Shown: positions 34,358 through 47,346, counted from the stretch's first letter. The stretch: 64,000 nucleotides of DNA from Buddleja alternifolia (GCA_019426215.1 CM033393.1:21144591-21208590), one strand, 5' to 3'. The notes: generated from the sequence alone by a model not told the origin. Made by a program: numbers and translations.

Positions 34358-34979
34358 CAAGTCCCCCTACTCTTGAGGTCTTGAAATGAGTCAAGTCCTT
34401 GAGAGTAAAAATAATCTTTTTTTTTTGCAAACAGGCTCTTGAGCCAGCTGCTAAGGGACCCGAGTCAGTGGCTCGGCTCAATCAGCCGTAGCGCGGGGGG
34501 AGGGGGGGCGGAAACTAACTCCCCCCCTATTTTCCATTCCTTTTTTTTTCCTTTTTTGTTAATTTGAGGACTTCCACCTACTTTAGGGAACTTGATGGAG
34601 TTGTCAAGACTCCCCTCACTTCTAACTCTTTTCAAGATAGGAGAATCCTATCATCCCCTATTTTAAAGGAGTTGTAATTCTTTTCTCCCCAAGATTCTTC
34701 TTACTTCCATGCTTCAAATTCTCCTCACCCCTTCATGCAGTTTTTGAAAATTGCACCCATATACATAGCCTCCACCATTTTTATTTATTTTTATTTGCAA
34801 TGACATTGCGATTGTAGAATCCTCAAGGCCCTCCCTTTTCTTTTCCTGAGACATCAAGGTAATGACTTAAAAATTTTCTTCTCTCGATACCTATATATAT
34901 ATATATATATATTGATATACATACATATATATGGGGAATATTTCCGAGCATGGTAGGGATGCCATTCGATCATAATTCC
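34358..34979 (-). other. Gypsy-1 3' internal remnant
   Basis: Purine tract beside the LTR, then non-coding DNA with C/G runs (34496-34529), poly-T runs and an AT repeat at 34889-34911. No ORF. It ends where Athila-2 similarity begins; the exact joint cannot be seen. Confidence 0.55.
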
Positions 34980-36777
34980 CTAGATCTTATCCCACTACAC
35001 CCTTTGAAAATTGGTTCGATTCTAGGTGTTGAATGAGCATTGTCTTCATTTCTGTACATGTTATTGAGCTTCATTATCACTTGATTCATGCCATTGCATC
35101 ATAGTTCTTATTTCAAGTTGTCTCGGTTGGTTTGAGCTAAACATCGTTCGATTTTGTGGGTATATCGCATGCAAACCCTCACGAAACTATAACTCGTCCT
35201 TTGAGGTAACTCAAGGGTTTAAAAGCTTGTTACACACGCTAAGTGCAACCGTTTCCTCCACAAAAGCGAGTTAGTTAGTAGTTTTCTTTTTGTTTCTCCC
35301 TTGTTTGATGATGTTTCCATATCCTAGAATTCTTATTGCTCAAGGTCGAGCAATTGATAAGTGTGGGGGGTTGATAAGAGTCATTTTTACATGTTTTTAA
35401 GCCCTTACGTTTATGTTTTAGATTTATTTATCACTTCATTTATGCCACATATGCATATAATCTATGTGCTTATTGAGTAAATGTGGAAAATTACTGCAAT
35501 CGACGTAAATCACACAAAAATACAGTATTTTAGTATATTTTGAAACCGAATTTGAGGAAGATTTTTTATACAAGTTTTATATCTCCGTCTTGGTTTCACA
35601 TGGCAACTTGAATCATCCAAATCGAAGGTCCGTGGAGAAAGTTATGAAGACAACACGATTGCTGCGCTAAAAAGCAAGAAAACGGTTCAGACTCCTGCAT
35701 CCGGCACCTAGGTGCCACCTCATCCGCGCCTAGGTGGTGTTCAACTTAGTCCCCAAGCCACTTAGGCCACCTGAACCGCGCCTAGATGTCATTTAGGTCA
35801 CGTCTGGGCGCTGATGTAACCGTTTTTCAAGGTGTAAAGGCTAAATTTCAGCATTGGAGTAGGGGGTTCAAATTCTAAGTGAATTTTGGTGATTTCTTGG
35901 GATTGGGATCTCACTTTCATCACTTTGGAAGAGCAAAGAGAAGGGAAAGAAGAGATTCAACCCTCCAATTAAAGATTCGATCATCAATCCAACATAGGGA
36001 GTTTCTTAGCTTTAGATTCATCTTTGTCTATGAACATGTATCTTATGCTTAGCTTTTTATTTATGCATTTTATGAGCTAAATTGTTGAACTAGGGCTATG
36101 AGAAGTCCATGTTGTTAGTATTGTGATAATAAGATCGTTTTCCATTTCAATTCGTATATTACTATGTGTTGTGATTTTGTGGTTGAATGTCTTACATATG
36201 CTTGATCACCATGTGTTTGACATCATGCCTAGGTGAATTATTTGAGAGAAAATTGACATAGGGTGCAAGAATTTCACAACATCACCAACCAATTAGGAAT
36301 TTCCCTAGACATAGGTAAAGATTCCCTGGTAAAGTCGTTCGATTTTAATCGAGAAAGCTCTAGCTCTTTAATGCATGCTTAGTGGTTAGATTTTCGGGTA
36401 GACATACTCAGAAAACCACCATTTAAGTATAGGAGTCAACCACGAGACATTGGTTATTATTTACCTTAGGAGCTTTCACCATAGCAATGTATGTCTAATG
36501 AATTGGTAATGATCTTAGGATAGCAATACGCAACATGTGCCCGAACATGAGCCTTAGTCACCTCTCCACCTTGGAAGTTTAATCTCTCTTTACTTTCACT
36601 TTAGCTTATTCCACTTTCCGTTTTAGTTAAATCTCTAATTTACTTCCTTTTGTTATCTAAAATCATAAACTAAATAACTAGTCCTTGAGGTTCGACAACC
36701 CGGACTTATTGTCCATTTCTATTACTACACATGACTAGTGCACTTGCTACCAAAGCACGTTACCTTCTAGCGTGTCA
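34980..36777 (+). mobile_element. Athila-2: 3' end of an Athila-like Gypsy element
   Basis: About 35150-35371 matches the 3' internal end of Athila-1 (61675-61900), including TTCGATTTTGTGGGTATATC, GCAAACCCTCACGA and the purine tract GATAAGTGTGGGGGG (35356-35370). The LTR runs 35372 (TGATAAGAGTC) to 36777 (GCGTGTCA), 1406 bp, with a few GCGCCTAGG-type motifs. The next bases, GTAGG (36778-36782), belong to Copia-II RT, into which it inserted. Its 5' LTR and body are missing. Confidence 0.87.
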
Positions 36778-37450
36778 GTAGGGCACCGTACTCATTTTTT
36801 TCCTATCTTCCTCACTTTGAGGAGACATAGACTTTGAAAGGTGCACCCCATGTCTAATGGGCAAGAAACCTTTCTTAGAGTCTTCCATCCTAAATCTCTT
36901 TAGGACCTTCTCTAAGTAAAGGCCTTGAGAAAGTCCTATCATTCTATTTGTTCTATCTCTGTAGATACAAATTTCTAGAATATAGGTCGCTTCTCCCAAG
37001 TCTTTCATGGAGAATGTATTTGAAAGCCACCTTTTGAGTGATGTGAGCATCCCTACATCATTTCCTATGAGTAGAATGTCATCCACATATAAGATAAGGA
37101 AAGTGATTTTACTCCCACTAACCTTCTTGTAAACACAAGGTTCATCTTCATTTTTGACAAAGTCAAATCCTTTGACAGTTTCATCAAAACGTAGATTCCA
37201 ACTCCTTGAGGCTTGCTTAAGTCCATAAATGGATCTTTTAAGTTTGCACACCTTATGGATATCAGACCCAGATGCAAAGCCTTTAGGCTGCTTTATATAG
37301 ATATCCTCTTCGAGAAATCCATTGAGGAAAGTCGTCTTTACATCCATATGCCATATCTCATAGTCCAAGTGTGCAGCTATTGCGAGCAAAATTTGAATAG
37401 ACTTGATCATCGCCACAGGTGAAAAGGTCTCTTGGTAGTTAATTCCTTCC
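36778..37450 (-). pseudogene. Copia-II reverse transcriptase, truncated
   Basis: Open segment 36778-37416 reads IWHMDVKTTFLNGFLEEDIY, CKLKRSIYGLKQASRSW and the active site LYVDDILLIGND (YVDD intact), then the connection LPIRHGVHLSKSMSPQ and STVPY, where Athila-2 cuts it. A TAA interrupts it upstream at about 37455. RNase H is absent. Confidence 0.9.
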
Positions 37451-38930
37451 TTTTAACTATAACCTTTTGCTACAAGCTTTGCCTTGTATGTGTCAACTTT
37501 TCCATCCGGGAATGCATCGAGTCTATCTCTGCCTGCATAGCTTCCCACCACTTTGCAGAGTCGATGTCCATTATTGCTTGATCATAAGTAGAGGGGTCGT
37601 CCCCTAGGACTCCCACTGCTATAGTGTGGACACCTAGTTCCTCTTGTAGCAGATACCCAAGTACCTATTAGGTTGATGTGGTACTCTACCAGATCTTCGC
37701 AACATTGATTGCATTTCATCTGGTTCAGTGTGTGTTTCTTGAACAGTCGTCTCCCTAGGTGTTTCATCTTGCTCATCAAGAGCAATTTTCCTACCTCCAC
37801 CATCTTCTAGAATGAATTCATCTTCTAAAAAGTGTGCTTGCAGTGCAACAATGATCCTTTGATCATCTTGCACGTAGAAAAGGTATCCCATGGAATCCTC
37901 GGGAAAACCGATAAAACGTCCTTTAAGGGACCTAGATTCCAATTTCCTTGCCTTTGTCTTTTTGATGTAGGCAGGGCATCCTCAAACCCTAATGTACTTA
38001 AGGTTTGGTTTCCTATTTCTCCTTATCTCATATGGTGTCTTAGGAACGAACTTGGAAGGACATCTATTCAAGATATGAACAATTGTAAAGAGCGCATGTC
38101 CCCACAAAGATATGGGTAAATCAGTGTAGTTGAGCATAGATCGAACCATATCCAATAATGTTTGATTCCTATGTTCTGCTACCCCATTTAGTTGTGGAGT
38201 TGCTGGTGGTGTAAGCTGCAATATTATCCCATGTTCCTTCAAGAACTGATCAAACTCGTCACCCATATATTCACCTCCACGATCCGATCATAGTGCTTTT
38301 ATATGATGGCCAATTTGTTTTTCCACTAAAGCCTTAAACTCTTTGAACTTATCAAATGATTCAGATTTGTATTTCATTAAATACGCAAGACCATACCTTG
38401 AATGGTCGTCAGTGAAAGTAATGAAACAGTTGAAACCTCCATGAGCCATTTCTCCAAATGGTCCGCAAACATCGATGTTCACAAGTACGAATACTTCGGT
38501 GGCTCTTTAAAAAGTCCCGGTGAAGGGTGATCTACTCATTTTGCCTTTGAGGCAAGATTCACAAGTCGGATAGGGATCTGATCCCAATGGGTCGATTAAC
38601 CCATCTTTCTCTATCTTGTGTATCTTTTTCTCTCCGACATGACCTAGTCGTAGATGCCACTTTAAGTTTAGGTTAGTACTTTGCCTACCACGCTTCTTTG
38701 AGATAACATTCGCAACACACTCATTTTTCATGTTTAAGTAATAGAGGCCATTGACTAAAGTAGCAGTGCCAACAATATTATTATGAAATAAAATGCTACA
38801 AGTATTGTCAATGAATTTAAAAACATAGTCGTTCCTAACCAAAACAGGAATGGAAATAACATTTTTAAGCCCTTTGGGTAAAACCAAAACATCCTCTAAA
38901 TTTGAAAATGTCCAGATGATAAACACAAAG
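37450..38930 (-). pseudogene. Copia-II integrase and linker, broken
   Basis: From high to low coordinates: pre-integrase zinc part (LNLKWHLRLGHVGEKKIHKI, CESCLKGKMSRSPF), core VNIDVCGPFGEM, SDRGGEYMGDEF and NGVAEHRNQTLLDMVRSML, then the KGRFIGFPEDSMGYLFYV linker. Stops at 38508-38510 and 38287-38289 interrupt it; the latter is TGA directly before SDRGGEY, where relatives have Arg. The D, D and E residues remain visible. Confidence 0.85.
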
Positions 38931-39860
38931 AAGTTGATCTAATGTGAGAAGCCGGGACACTTTGCCTGTTGCCAACACTGATCAGCACCTCCCCATGCTC
39001 CAGTTTCCTACTTCGCTGCAAATCCTGATTTATTACACAAATGTGAGCACTAGCCCCAAAATCAAGTATCCACGAAGTGCAAAATACAGTTATAGAACAA
39101 TTAGTTTCTAAAACAAAAAGTTCCAGACCTGGTGCACTTTTACCAAAGTTTGAACACTCTCCCCTCCAGTGGCCTAGCTCACCGCAGTGAAGGCACCTAT
39201 CCGTTTTCTTTGGTCCTTTTTTTTTCATCACTTTATGAGCTTTGCCATTTTCTTTGTCAATCATAACTTGTAGAGCTGGTGTGCTATTAGCTTTCTTCTT
39301 CTTCTTTTTCTTCGAGCTGGTGTGCTATTGGCTTTCTTCTTCTTCTTCTATCTCATTGCAGTTGAAGTTAACTATGAATTGGGAAAAGGAGTCTAGAAGT
39401 GACTTCAAGATGAGATCAGTTCTTCTTCTTCTTCTTCTTCTTCTTCTTCTTCTTCTTCTTCTATCTCATTGCATTTGAAGTTAACTATGAATTGGGAAAA
39501 GGAGTCTGGAAGTGACTGCAAGATGAGATCAGTTTGTAGTTGTGGGTCCATGTTAAAGTCGAAGGCCTCTAACCTCTCAATTTTCTAAATCATTTTTAAA
39601 ACTTGGTCCCCAACCTTTTCTCCTTCCTTCATATTGGCTCCAAAGAGCTCTTTCGATATCTCATATTGAGCAGTGCGACTGTGCTCACCATAGAGCTCCA
39701 CCAGGTACCCATGAACCCAGACGTCGTCTTTGACCCATTTCTCATGAGCCGCAACTTCCTCCTCATTAGCATGTGTCGTTTTGGGCGCGGCTGGGATATC
39801 AGCATCCAATACATACCCCAGTGACTCCATGTTGAGGACTATCCTCAAGTTTCAAAGCCA
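38930..39860 (-). pseudogene. Copia-II gag and protease remnant
   Basis: Segment 39585-39848 is UBN2-type gag: LESLGYVLD, HEKWVKDD, and LYGEHSRTAQYEISKELF; relatives have more sequence between the last two, so a deletion is likely. A CCHC knuckle CLHCGELGHWRGEC is coded near 39165-39206, followed by the protease-like WILDFGASAHIC (DSG is DFG here, so the active-site Ser is lost). A TTC repeat and duplications at 39270-39535 break the gag frame. Confidence 0.82.
39273..39534. repeat. Duplicated gag segment around a (TTC)n microsatellite
   Basis: A segment beginning CTATCTCATTGCA occurs at 39348 and again 113 bp later at 39461, nearly identical over 70 bp. Between them is pure (TTC)n, 39421-39460. 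A second shorter repeat, GAGCTGGTGTGCTATT, occurs at 39273 and 39314. Confidence 0.92.
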
Positions 39861-41654
39861 GTCCACATAGTTAGGACCAATCAAAGTGATTTTTCAAGTA
39901 GTACAGATAATGGGTTGATAGTTATTGGGAGAGAGATAATAAGCAAATAACTGCAGAAAAAGTAAAAAGACTTATTAGATTCTAATGTAATTGTTGTTCC
40001 AAGTTTAAATTAAGGAGTTTTAAAATAAACTTGGCCCCCACTACATTTTTTGAGAATCCACACTCCCATTGTGGAATTCGGAAGTCATCGTTGGAAGGCT
40101 TCGTAGTGGTGATTGAGTTCTTTAACTAGATTAATAGGTTGCAACCTGTTGCTGGTATGTGGCCTAACTAATCTATTAAAGTGATGTCCAACATCAACCC
40201 ATCAAATGGATGATTCAATCCCTTTGTCCATTATTCATCAGAACTCAACCTTTTAACGATCTTATTGATTTATGAATAATTTAAGTTCAACCCACTGACC
40301 ATCTATTAGTCTAATAATTCAATTTCACCTTGCAACTCCTTGTTGGTATTTGGGGTGAAATTTATTTTCGACCAACGGCATTTTCATGCACTTAGGAAAA
40401 ATTTAAAATATAGTTCAATATATAACCCCCATTGCTTAGGGACGATATTATATATTAAATATAATTTTAATTTTTCCTAAGTTCAGTGGAGGACAGGATA
40501 CCTAGTACCCTTTACTAACTTAATATTTTTCTAAGTGGGAGAATTTAAATTATTTATTAGGTCTCACTTTGCACATTAATTTATTTCAATCATGCATACA
40601 AACATGGATTAAAAAAAAAATAGCAATCCTAGAAAGCTAACAATACATGATTCATGGACTATATTTTCTAGATTGAAAGAAGCCAATGTTTCAATCATAA
40701 AATAAAAAAAAAACTATACTAAAGCTTCCAAAGCTCCTTCTTGAATCTCCTCGGCTCAACTTGAATTTCTCCTTTGAGCCTATTCTATTTCTATCAATTA
40801 CATTCAATATATTTTCACCTATACAAAATTTATCTAGAAAAAAAATAAAAATAGGATCAAAACGGCCTTCACAACCCTCAAAAAGAAATACATTATTAAA
40901 AACGATCCTAAGTCTATGAATCATGTCTTCCATCACATAACATATATTGATCACATAATACACAAGAAACATATATGTTAATTTCTAATTAAATTCAAAA
41001 TTTAATTATGTTTTCATATTCTCAAGGAAACCTATTTATTTAAGTCTATTTCTTGAATTCCAATTAATTTTCTAGTAAAATCTAATTTTAATAAAAAAAT
41101 TAACTTCTAAGTTCATTAAATTAATTTCACAATAGATGTAATCTAATTTAATTCAAAGTCCAACTTTAATTAACATTAGATTTGATGAAAATAAATTAAT
41201 CTTTATCAAATAATTAATATGATTTAATTTGTGCATTAAAATCCAATTTTAATCAAAATTCAAATAATAATATTATTTAATAAATGACCCGGGTCATCCA
41301 CGGATTGACCTGGGTCCAATTGCATAAACCCGTGTGTTGAAAAACACACGGCGAGCCCATCGCGCTAGCAGCCCAACTACTGTAGTGATGGGCCGATGTG
41401 CGCGCACAGAGCCGCCGGCGTCCAGTCGGCGCTACGGTGATAGGTCGACCCAGAAATTCGCAATTTTTATTTTTACTTTAAAATTACATAAAATCCAATT
41501 TTTATTAATTTCTAATGAACAAAAATAAATAATTCCTCAAGAACACGAAAAACACAAAATCCACATATCTAATCATGCATCATCAAAAACCTATAAATCA
41601 TGCATATATATCACATAATTTCACATAAATTACATACGCCGAACCCCGCGATTT
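39861..41654 (-). other. Copia-II 5' leader and non-coding DNA
   Basis: Between gag and the primer site is 1.8 kb of AT-rich DNA with no credible ORF. Intron-like or leader DNA of this length is unusual for Copia elements, so an unrecognised insertion may be present. Confidence 0.45.
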
Positions 41655-41667
41655 GGCTCTGATACCA
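41655..41667 (-). promoter_or_regulatory. Copia-II primer-binding site (initiator tRNA-Met)
   Basis: Minus strand TGGTATCAGAGCC, one base inside the LTR edge at 41669. Confidence 0.93.
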
Positions 41668-41668
41668 T

Positions 41669-43295
41669 TGTTGGGAAAAATCAACCAAACGCAGCGGAAC
41701 ACGTAATTTTAAATTTTTTGGATTTTCCTTGACATGATCAATCCTGGGGTTTATACACACGTATGTATGATAGGGTTTAATAATTATTACCCATTGTAGC
41801 GAAGAGGTTGACAATTCCTACGAATTTGAATTCTTCAATTCTTCACGAAAATTCTCCGGTTGAAAGTATGTTGATCCAAGCAGTCCACTTGTTCTGCCTC
41901 TAAATCGTCTCGCCGGAAATTACATGATGGAAAAAATTCTTCCTCCTTTTCTTACTATGGGCGACGGCTAGAGAGAGAAGAGGGTAAAAGAGTTCTTTTC
42001 TTGTGGTGTTGTGTAATACAACTTCTAATCTAGGCTTATAAGTAATGTGATATTTATATCACTTAAGTTATTACCTTTGACTAAACCAAGCCCATTAACT
42101 ACTCCTAGTGGCTGCCCCTTCTAGTGCTTATAATCCCACTTGGTGTATTAATTTTGTGCTTAGTTTATTCTATTATTTGTAATTTAATTAAATAATAGAC
42201 AACTCATTTAATTAATTTTATTTCTCCAAGAAATATTATATTAATTAAATCATAAATAAATTAACTTATTTCTTCAAATAATTAATTCTATTTATTCAAT
42301 TTTAAGTATCCAATACTTAAAATATTACCAAAAGAAAAATTCCACTTTTCCATCAAATTTTCCTCTTTAAGCGTGACTTTAGGTTCATCTATATTTGGCA
42401 ATGGGAGAATTTCATTGAATATGGGACCTACCTAACCAGTCACGTAGTCCATATTTTAACCCAAATAAGATGAAATGATTAGATCATTTTTGCCTTTCCA
42501 GTTGTAAATGCCATGTGAATACAAACTCTTCGTTTCCTTATCCCGGACAAGTGAGAGTCACGGTTTTAGTTAAACTAACTAACTTGACATTATGCTATAT
42601 TTATAATATGTTCAGATCAATGAATACTTTGGTCAAAGACTTTAAGATCTAACTTGCTTATAAATGCATAAGATGATTCCTCGTTCACTTACGAGAGAAC
42701 GAATCCTATCTTGGATATCAGTTAAGAATACTACTTGCCCATTTGGTTGCAGTTCGAGGTTGACCCCACCAACGGGTGAACTGGGTCTAACTACTCTAAT
42801 GACGAACCTAACGTCACAAGTATAACTTCAACTCGATTTCTCAAGTCTAAAGTTCAGACACACCTATTACAATTAATCAATTCTATCATTGACTGTCAAA
42901 GAGTGAAAACCCATGTGACAAAATCGACGCGAGTCATGTTTGAGTGCCACTATCTCCATCAGTGCACCTATGATATAAGTTCTTCACTACTTCCTAGTGA
43001 GTGACGGGCACCTTTCTCATCAAAACTTATATCATACCAGTCTTCATGATTTTCAATGCCCAATTGAAGATCTTTGACTTGCAGACTGATTTAGTACACA
43101 AGTATCAAACTCCTCTAGTGCCGTAGAGAGTTAACTCTTGTGTTCATGGACTTATAGTCGAACACAATATATAAATGCCAATATATAAATAAACAACTAA
43201 AATGCCTTTTTATTAGTTGATTAAAAACAATTACAATCGAAAATGTCCTATCATTTACTAATCCTCTAGTGGCATTTGAGGACATTAACCTAACA
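41669..43295 (-). repeat. Copia-II 5' LTR (1627 bp)
   Basis: Plus reading TGTTGGGAAAAATC ... CATTAACCTAACA. Minus-strand TATA GATATAAATA at 42051-42060. Shares its opening TGTTAGGT and the order of blocks (GTGAGAGTCA, TTGACTGTCAA, ACATGGGT) with the LTRs at 48526-50841, so they are related families. Confidence 0.9.
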
Positions 43296-43607
43296 GCCTC
43301 CTCCTTGTTCACATATTTTTCTGCTCTTGCAAACAGATTGTCAAAACTAGGCACGGGCTTCTTGGCTAGCAACCTGAAAAAGTCTCGATCCTTCAATCCC
43401 TGAGCAAACATGTTACTCAACACCTCTGCATTGGCAGAGGGTACCTACAAGGCAGCCGTATTAAATCTTTGATTATACTCCCGTAAGGGCTCGTTAACCT
43501 TCTGGCGCAGGTTGAATAGGCTAAGAGAAGTTTTTTGATACTTCTTGCTACTGGGAAATTGATGCAGAAACATCGACCTGAATTCTTTCATAGAATTGAT
43601 AGAATTG

Positions 43608-46233
43608 TGTGATACCCACGATTTTTTTTAATGATAAAATACTAATTTGATGACTAGTACTATACTCTATTGGAAATTACTTGATCTATATTAGTATTAT
43701 AACTAATATGTCAAGACATTATATTAAACAAGTGGATTGAAATTATTTTTTTACTAGATAATATCTATTAGGGGTTTGAATGTAAATATAATTGCATTAG
43801 GGATCACATTTAAAAAGGGGAAAGAAGAAGTATTTGCATATTCGTCCTTGTTGCAACTCTATATATACCCTTATACATCCATCCTTTTCCTTACAACATC
43901 AAGAGGCAATGAAGAGGGGAAATGTCAGCATTTTCGCACAACATTTTCAGCACTGACAATGTTTGTATTTTCAAATTTTGAGATTGCAAATGATGTCCAA
44001 ATTGAGTGTTATTTAGCTCAAATTCTTCCTAAGATGATGAGTAACAATTATATGGATTCTGATGTTTCTTAAATTCTACCAAAATGTCCATAATTGGACA
44101 TGCAAACACCACCTCATATCCCCTGTTTTCAATTCCAGCAACATGCCTCTAGTTTTCTTTGCCGGAATCATATTCTCCACTGGTCGGATAGTTCATGAAA
44201 ACCCACCGTTGGAAAGATCTCTTTGTGTAGATGATGTTATTGGTGAGTTTTTCTGTTTTTGGTTAAGTAAATAATCCAGAATTGTCGGTTAAAGAATCAC
44301 AGCCACTGTCCGGTTTTTAGCCCAGAAACTGTCTCTCATTTCTTTTTCATCTAAAATGTTCCTTATACTGGTCCAATTGCCTATCCAAGACCACCATTAG
44401 AAACTATATTGAGTGTAGATATGTTTTATGGTAAATTTTGTTGACAATTGATGCTTAAATAGTCCAAAATTGGCCACCAAAGACCTATGCCAGTGTGCTG
44501 TTTTGGTTTCCAAAAACTATCATTCATGTGTCCTTGTTTCGAAATACCTCTTATTTTGGTTGTATTGTAAATACGAGACAATCACTAGACAGCCCTTTGA
44601 ATGTAGGCGTTGTTAGTATTAAGTGTTTCCAAAATATATGGTGTGATGTGGTCACAAAATAGATTTATATATAAAGTGGCAGGAGATGGCTAAATTTGGC
44701 AGTTTTGGGAGGTTGACATTGCAGACTGATTTACCCTTTTTGATCCGATTAATGAGGTTGAAAATCGAACCTGAGAAAGATAGCTCCATTAAATCGAACC
44801 TGAGAAAGATGACTCCATTAGGAATATATTGATATTAAGTTACTGTATGATTAGAAGGTTAAAGAGCCTAATCGAATCGTATTGAGAATTGAGTTTGCCC
44901 GATAATTTATGTTATGGACATATTTTGATCACATCCTTATTTGGAATAGGTACTTGCACTTACGAGATATGTTGGATGTCACTATCAAACTCTGGACTTG
45001 AGGTTTGGTATTCGATTGGATAAGGTGAGTTGCTTCCTAAAATTATATTTATAAGTCTTTCAAAACTGGAAGGAAATGTTACTACGTCGTATATATATTT
45101 ATACGCATTTTCCATTGTTTGATCTTTTATCAAGTGAAAATGATTTCCAATGCTTTTCACAAAATCTCTAAAACACCTTTTGCTTAACCATTGCATTCTA
45201 CATTTTGGTAAAGTCATGAATCATTCAAATGCGTATTTGTGAAAATACTTTACAAGAAAGCATCTCCTTAACATCGGTTTTGATACTTATTCAATAAAAC
45301 TGACTGATTACTAAATCGTGAGCCTAAAGGCCACTATTGCATCAAATGTGAAATTATGTGATTGCATATTGTTTATGGTTGGGTGTCGGGCCCAAGTGTC
45401 GGGCGTGGATAGGGCTAGGGTTCGGATGGACAGACACGGGCCTGCGGTCTTAAAACGGTTCCTGCTATCCACGGCCAAATCCCAACACCCAAAGACGGAG
45501 TGTTCTGAGGGTGAGTGGGTCGTAGGAATTGAGTTGTGGCATTCTCGGGATATGACCAAACAGGCTTCGCGAGCCTAAGTGGGGAGGCATAAGGTGATGG
45601 CTTTTGAGCCGATTGTTCAGGGGTGACAAGGAAGAAGCAACGGGACCCAAAGTGCTATGAGCAAAGTCATCGGACGCGATGCTACTGCCAACATGGCCCC
45701 CTACTGCTTAAATGTGAAATGTAAAGTTTACTGTAACTGCTTATTGATTGAATGCATATACAAAGTGTTTATACTAAAGTTTTGGTGTCAAATCACCTAT
45801 TGCTTAACTGCTATCATGAACGCAAATTTCATTTTAACTATTTCAATGATTTTTTGAAAAATAAAAACTATTATTGATTCCACCTCATCAACTTATGATT
45901 TTGGGTCTAAAAACTATTTTAAGCACCTTTCACACGAACATTGGCGCTCAATAAGCCTTTGCTTACGTATTTCACTTTCTTCCTTCCAGTTAGAGTGAGT
46001 TGGGCAATGAGATTGGCTTGGATGATCTGAGTGTAGACATGGACAATCCTAGAGGTGAGTATTGCAGATTGAGCTATGAATAGTAAGTTACTTAATATGT
46101 TTTGTTGACGTTAGGGTCGTGACCCTACTAGATTAGTTGTCGAAGCGTGTTAAATTTTGAATTACACTACTTAATTGAAAGGTTCACGCTTTTAGTTTAG
46201 GCCCCTTTCAGGGCTAAAAATTGGGGCGTGACA
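43608..46233 (+). repeat. Solo LTR (2626 bp) with 5-bp target duplication, Tekay/Del-like
   Basis: Begins TGTGATACCC (43608) and ends GGGGCGTGACA (46233); AATTG stands on both sides (43603-43607 and 46234-46238). The surrounding gag continues across the site. The termini and the large size recall Tekay/Del chromovirus LTRs. A TATATATA at 43860-43867, 250 bp from the left end, supports plus orientation. No other copy in the window. A 30-bp segment (AATCGAACCTGAGAAAGAT) is tandemly repeated at about 44760-44818. Confidence 0.9.
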
Positions 46234-46745
46234 AATTGGGAGCCAATTGATTGAACCATTGCTAGGCGGACCGTGTCAGAGTGGTCAGGAATACTCGGCA
46301 CTTAACTCCGTCAGAATATTGGTGTAACAACGCGCAATTCTCAAATTTCCATAGGTGCTCATTGGGATCCGATGAGCCGTCATACTTCGACATATTAGGT
46401 GTCCGAAAGCTATTAGGTAGCTCGTCAGCTAGTATCTAGGGACCGAAAGGGATCCTTTGGGTGGGTTATGCACGCTTACCCCAAGACATTGCCTCATTTC
46501 TCTCATTTCCTCCTGCATGCCCTCGAACCTCTCCATTATATTATCATGAGGCCCTCTTACAGCTTCCCTCTTGGATTTATTAATGCTTGTGTAAGCGTGT
46601 GATGCCCTTAACTGAGGACCACGCGAGATAGCTAGCTGAAGGGACACCATCCTTGTATCAACTGGCGGAAACATCATTGACAAAGACCTTGGGGCATAGA
46701 ATATTGGTTGGGCTTCATTTCTCATGCCAGCTGACTGGAAGGCGG

Positions 46746-46783
46746 CAGCATCTGGAATGGGCAGCAGCATCTGGAATGGGCAT
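46746..46783. repeat. 19-bp tandem duplication in Gypsy-1 gag
   Basis: CAGCATCTGGAATGGG occurs at 46746 and 46765, a period of 19, which shifts the gag frame. Confidence 0.9.
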
Positions 46784-46813
46784 CATCATCCGAGTACCCT
46801 GACTTGGAGCCAC

Positions 46814-46840
46814 GGGGGGGGGGGGGGGGGGGGGGGGGGG
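46814..46840. repeat. Run of 27 G (polyproline codons on the minus strand)
   Basis: Uninterrupted G27 on the plus strand. In gag it codes a run of nine Pro. Such runs are hard to sequence, so the length may be inexact. Confidence 0.95.
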
Positions 46841-46867
46841 AACGGATGCATTAAGAGCATACGGGGG

Positions 46868-47346
46868 CATTGGGAAGTTATTTCCCACGCTGGACACATG
46901 GAAAATTGAAGCTTGTGGATTGTATGTCGTTGGGAAACTGCTTTCCCCTTTGGACACCTGGGGAATGGGAGCTCGGGGAGCATAATTCATCGGGAAGCTA
47001 TTTTCCATCCTGGACACCTGGAAAACTGAAGCTTGCGGATTGTATGTCGTTGGGAAACTATTTCCCATATTGGATGCCTGGAAAGCTGCAGTTTGAGGTC
47101 CATAAGTCACTGGGAAGCTTCTTTCTCCGTTGGGTGTCTGGGAACGGGAGTTCGAGGAGCATAATTCATCGGGAAGCTATTTTTTGCGTCGAACACTTGG
47201 GAAGGTGAAGCTCTAGGAGCATATGATGTCGGGAAGCCATTTCCCACAGGTGACAACTGGAAATCCGAAGCTAAAGGTGCCTGTGTCACTGGGAAGCCGC
47301 TTCCCGTATTGCACACCTGCAACATTGAAACTTGAGGAGCGCACGT
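46868..47346 (-). repeat. Eight 60-bp tandem repeats coding 20-residue units in gag
   Basis: Units start at 46868, 46928, 46988, 47048, 47108, 47167, 47227 and 47287, each opening with C(A/G)(T/C)(T/C)GGGAA on the plus strand. On the minus strand each codes about 20 residues of the form NSFPMNYAPRASxFQVS. Unit 5 has 59 bp and shifts the frame. Units 1 and 3 are the most alike. Confidence 0.93.

Larger units (their letters stand above)
36778..43295 (-). mobile_element. Copia-II: truncated Ty1/Copia retrotransposon
   Basis: Minus-strand order: 5' LTR (41669-43295), tRNA-Met primer site, gag, zinc knuckle, integrase, RT, cut at 36778 by Athila-2 inside RT. RNase H and the 3' LTR are missing. 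It sits in Gypsy-1 gag; GCCTC (43296-43300) would be one target-duplication copy, the other is lost. Many frame breaks and stops. Confidence 0.9.

Noticed and set aside
46868..47346. 60-bp repeats as a satellite array
   Set aside because: Only eight units, in frame with and part of gag, bounded by gag codons on both sides.
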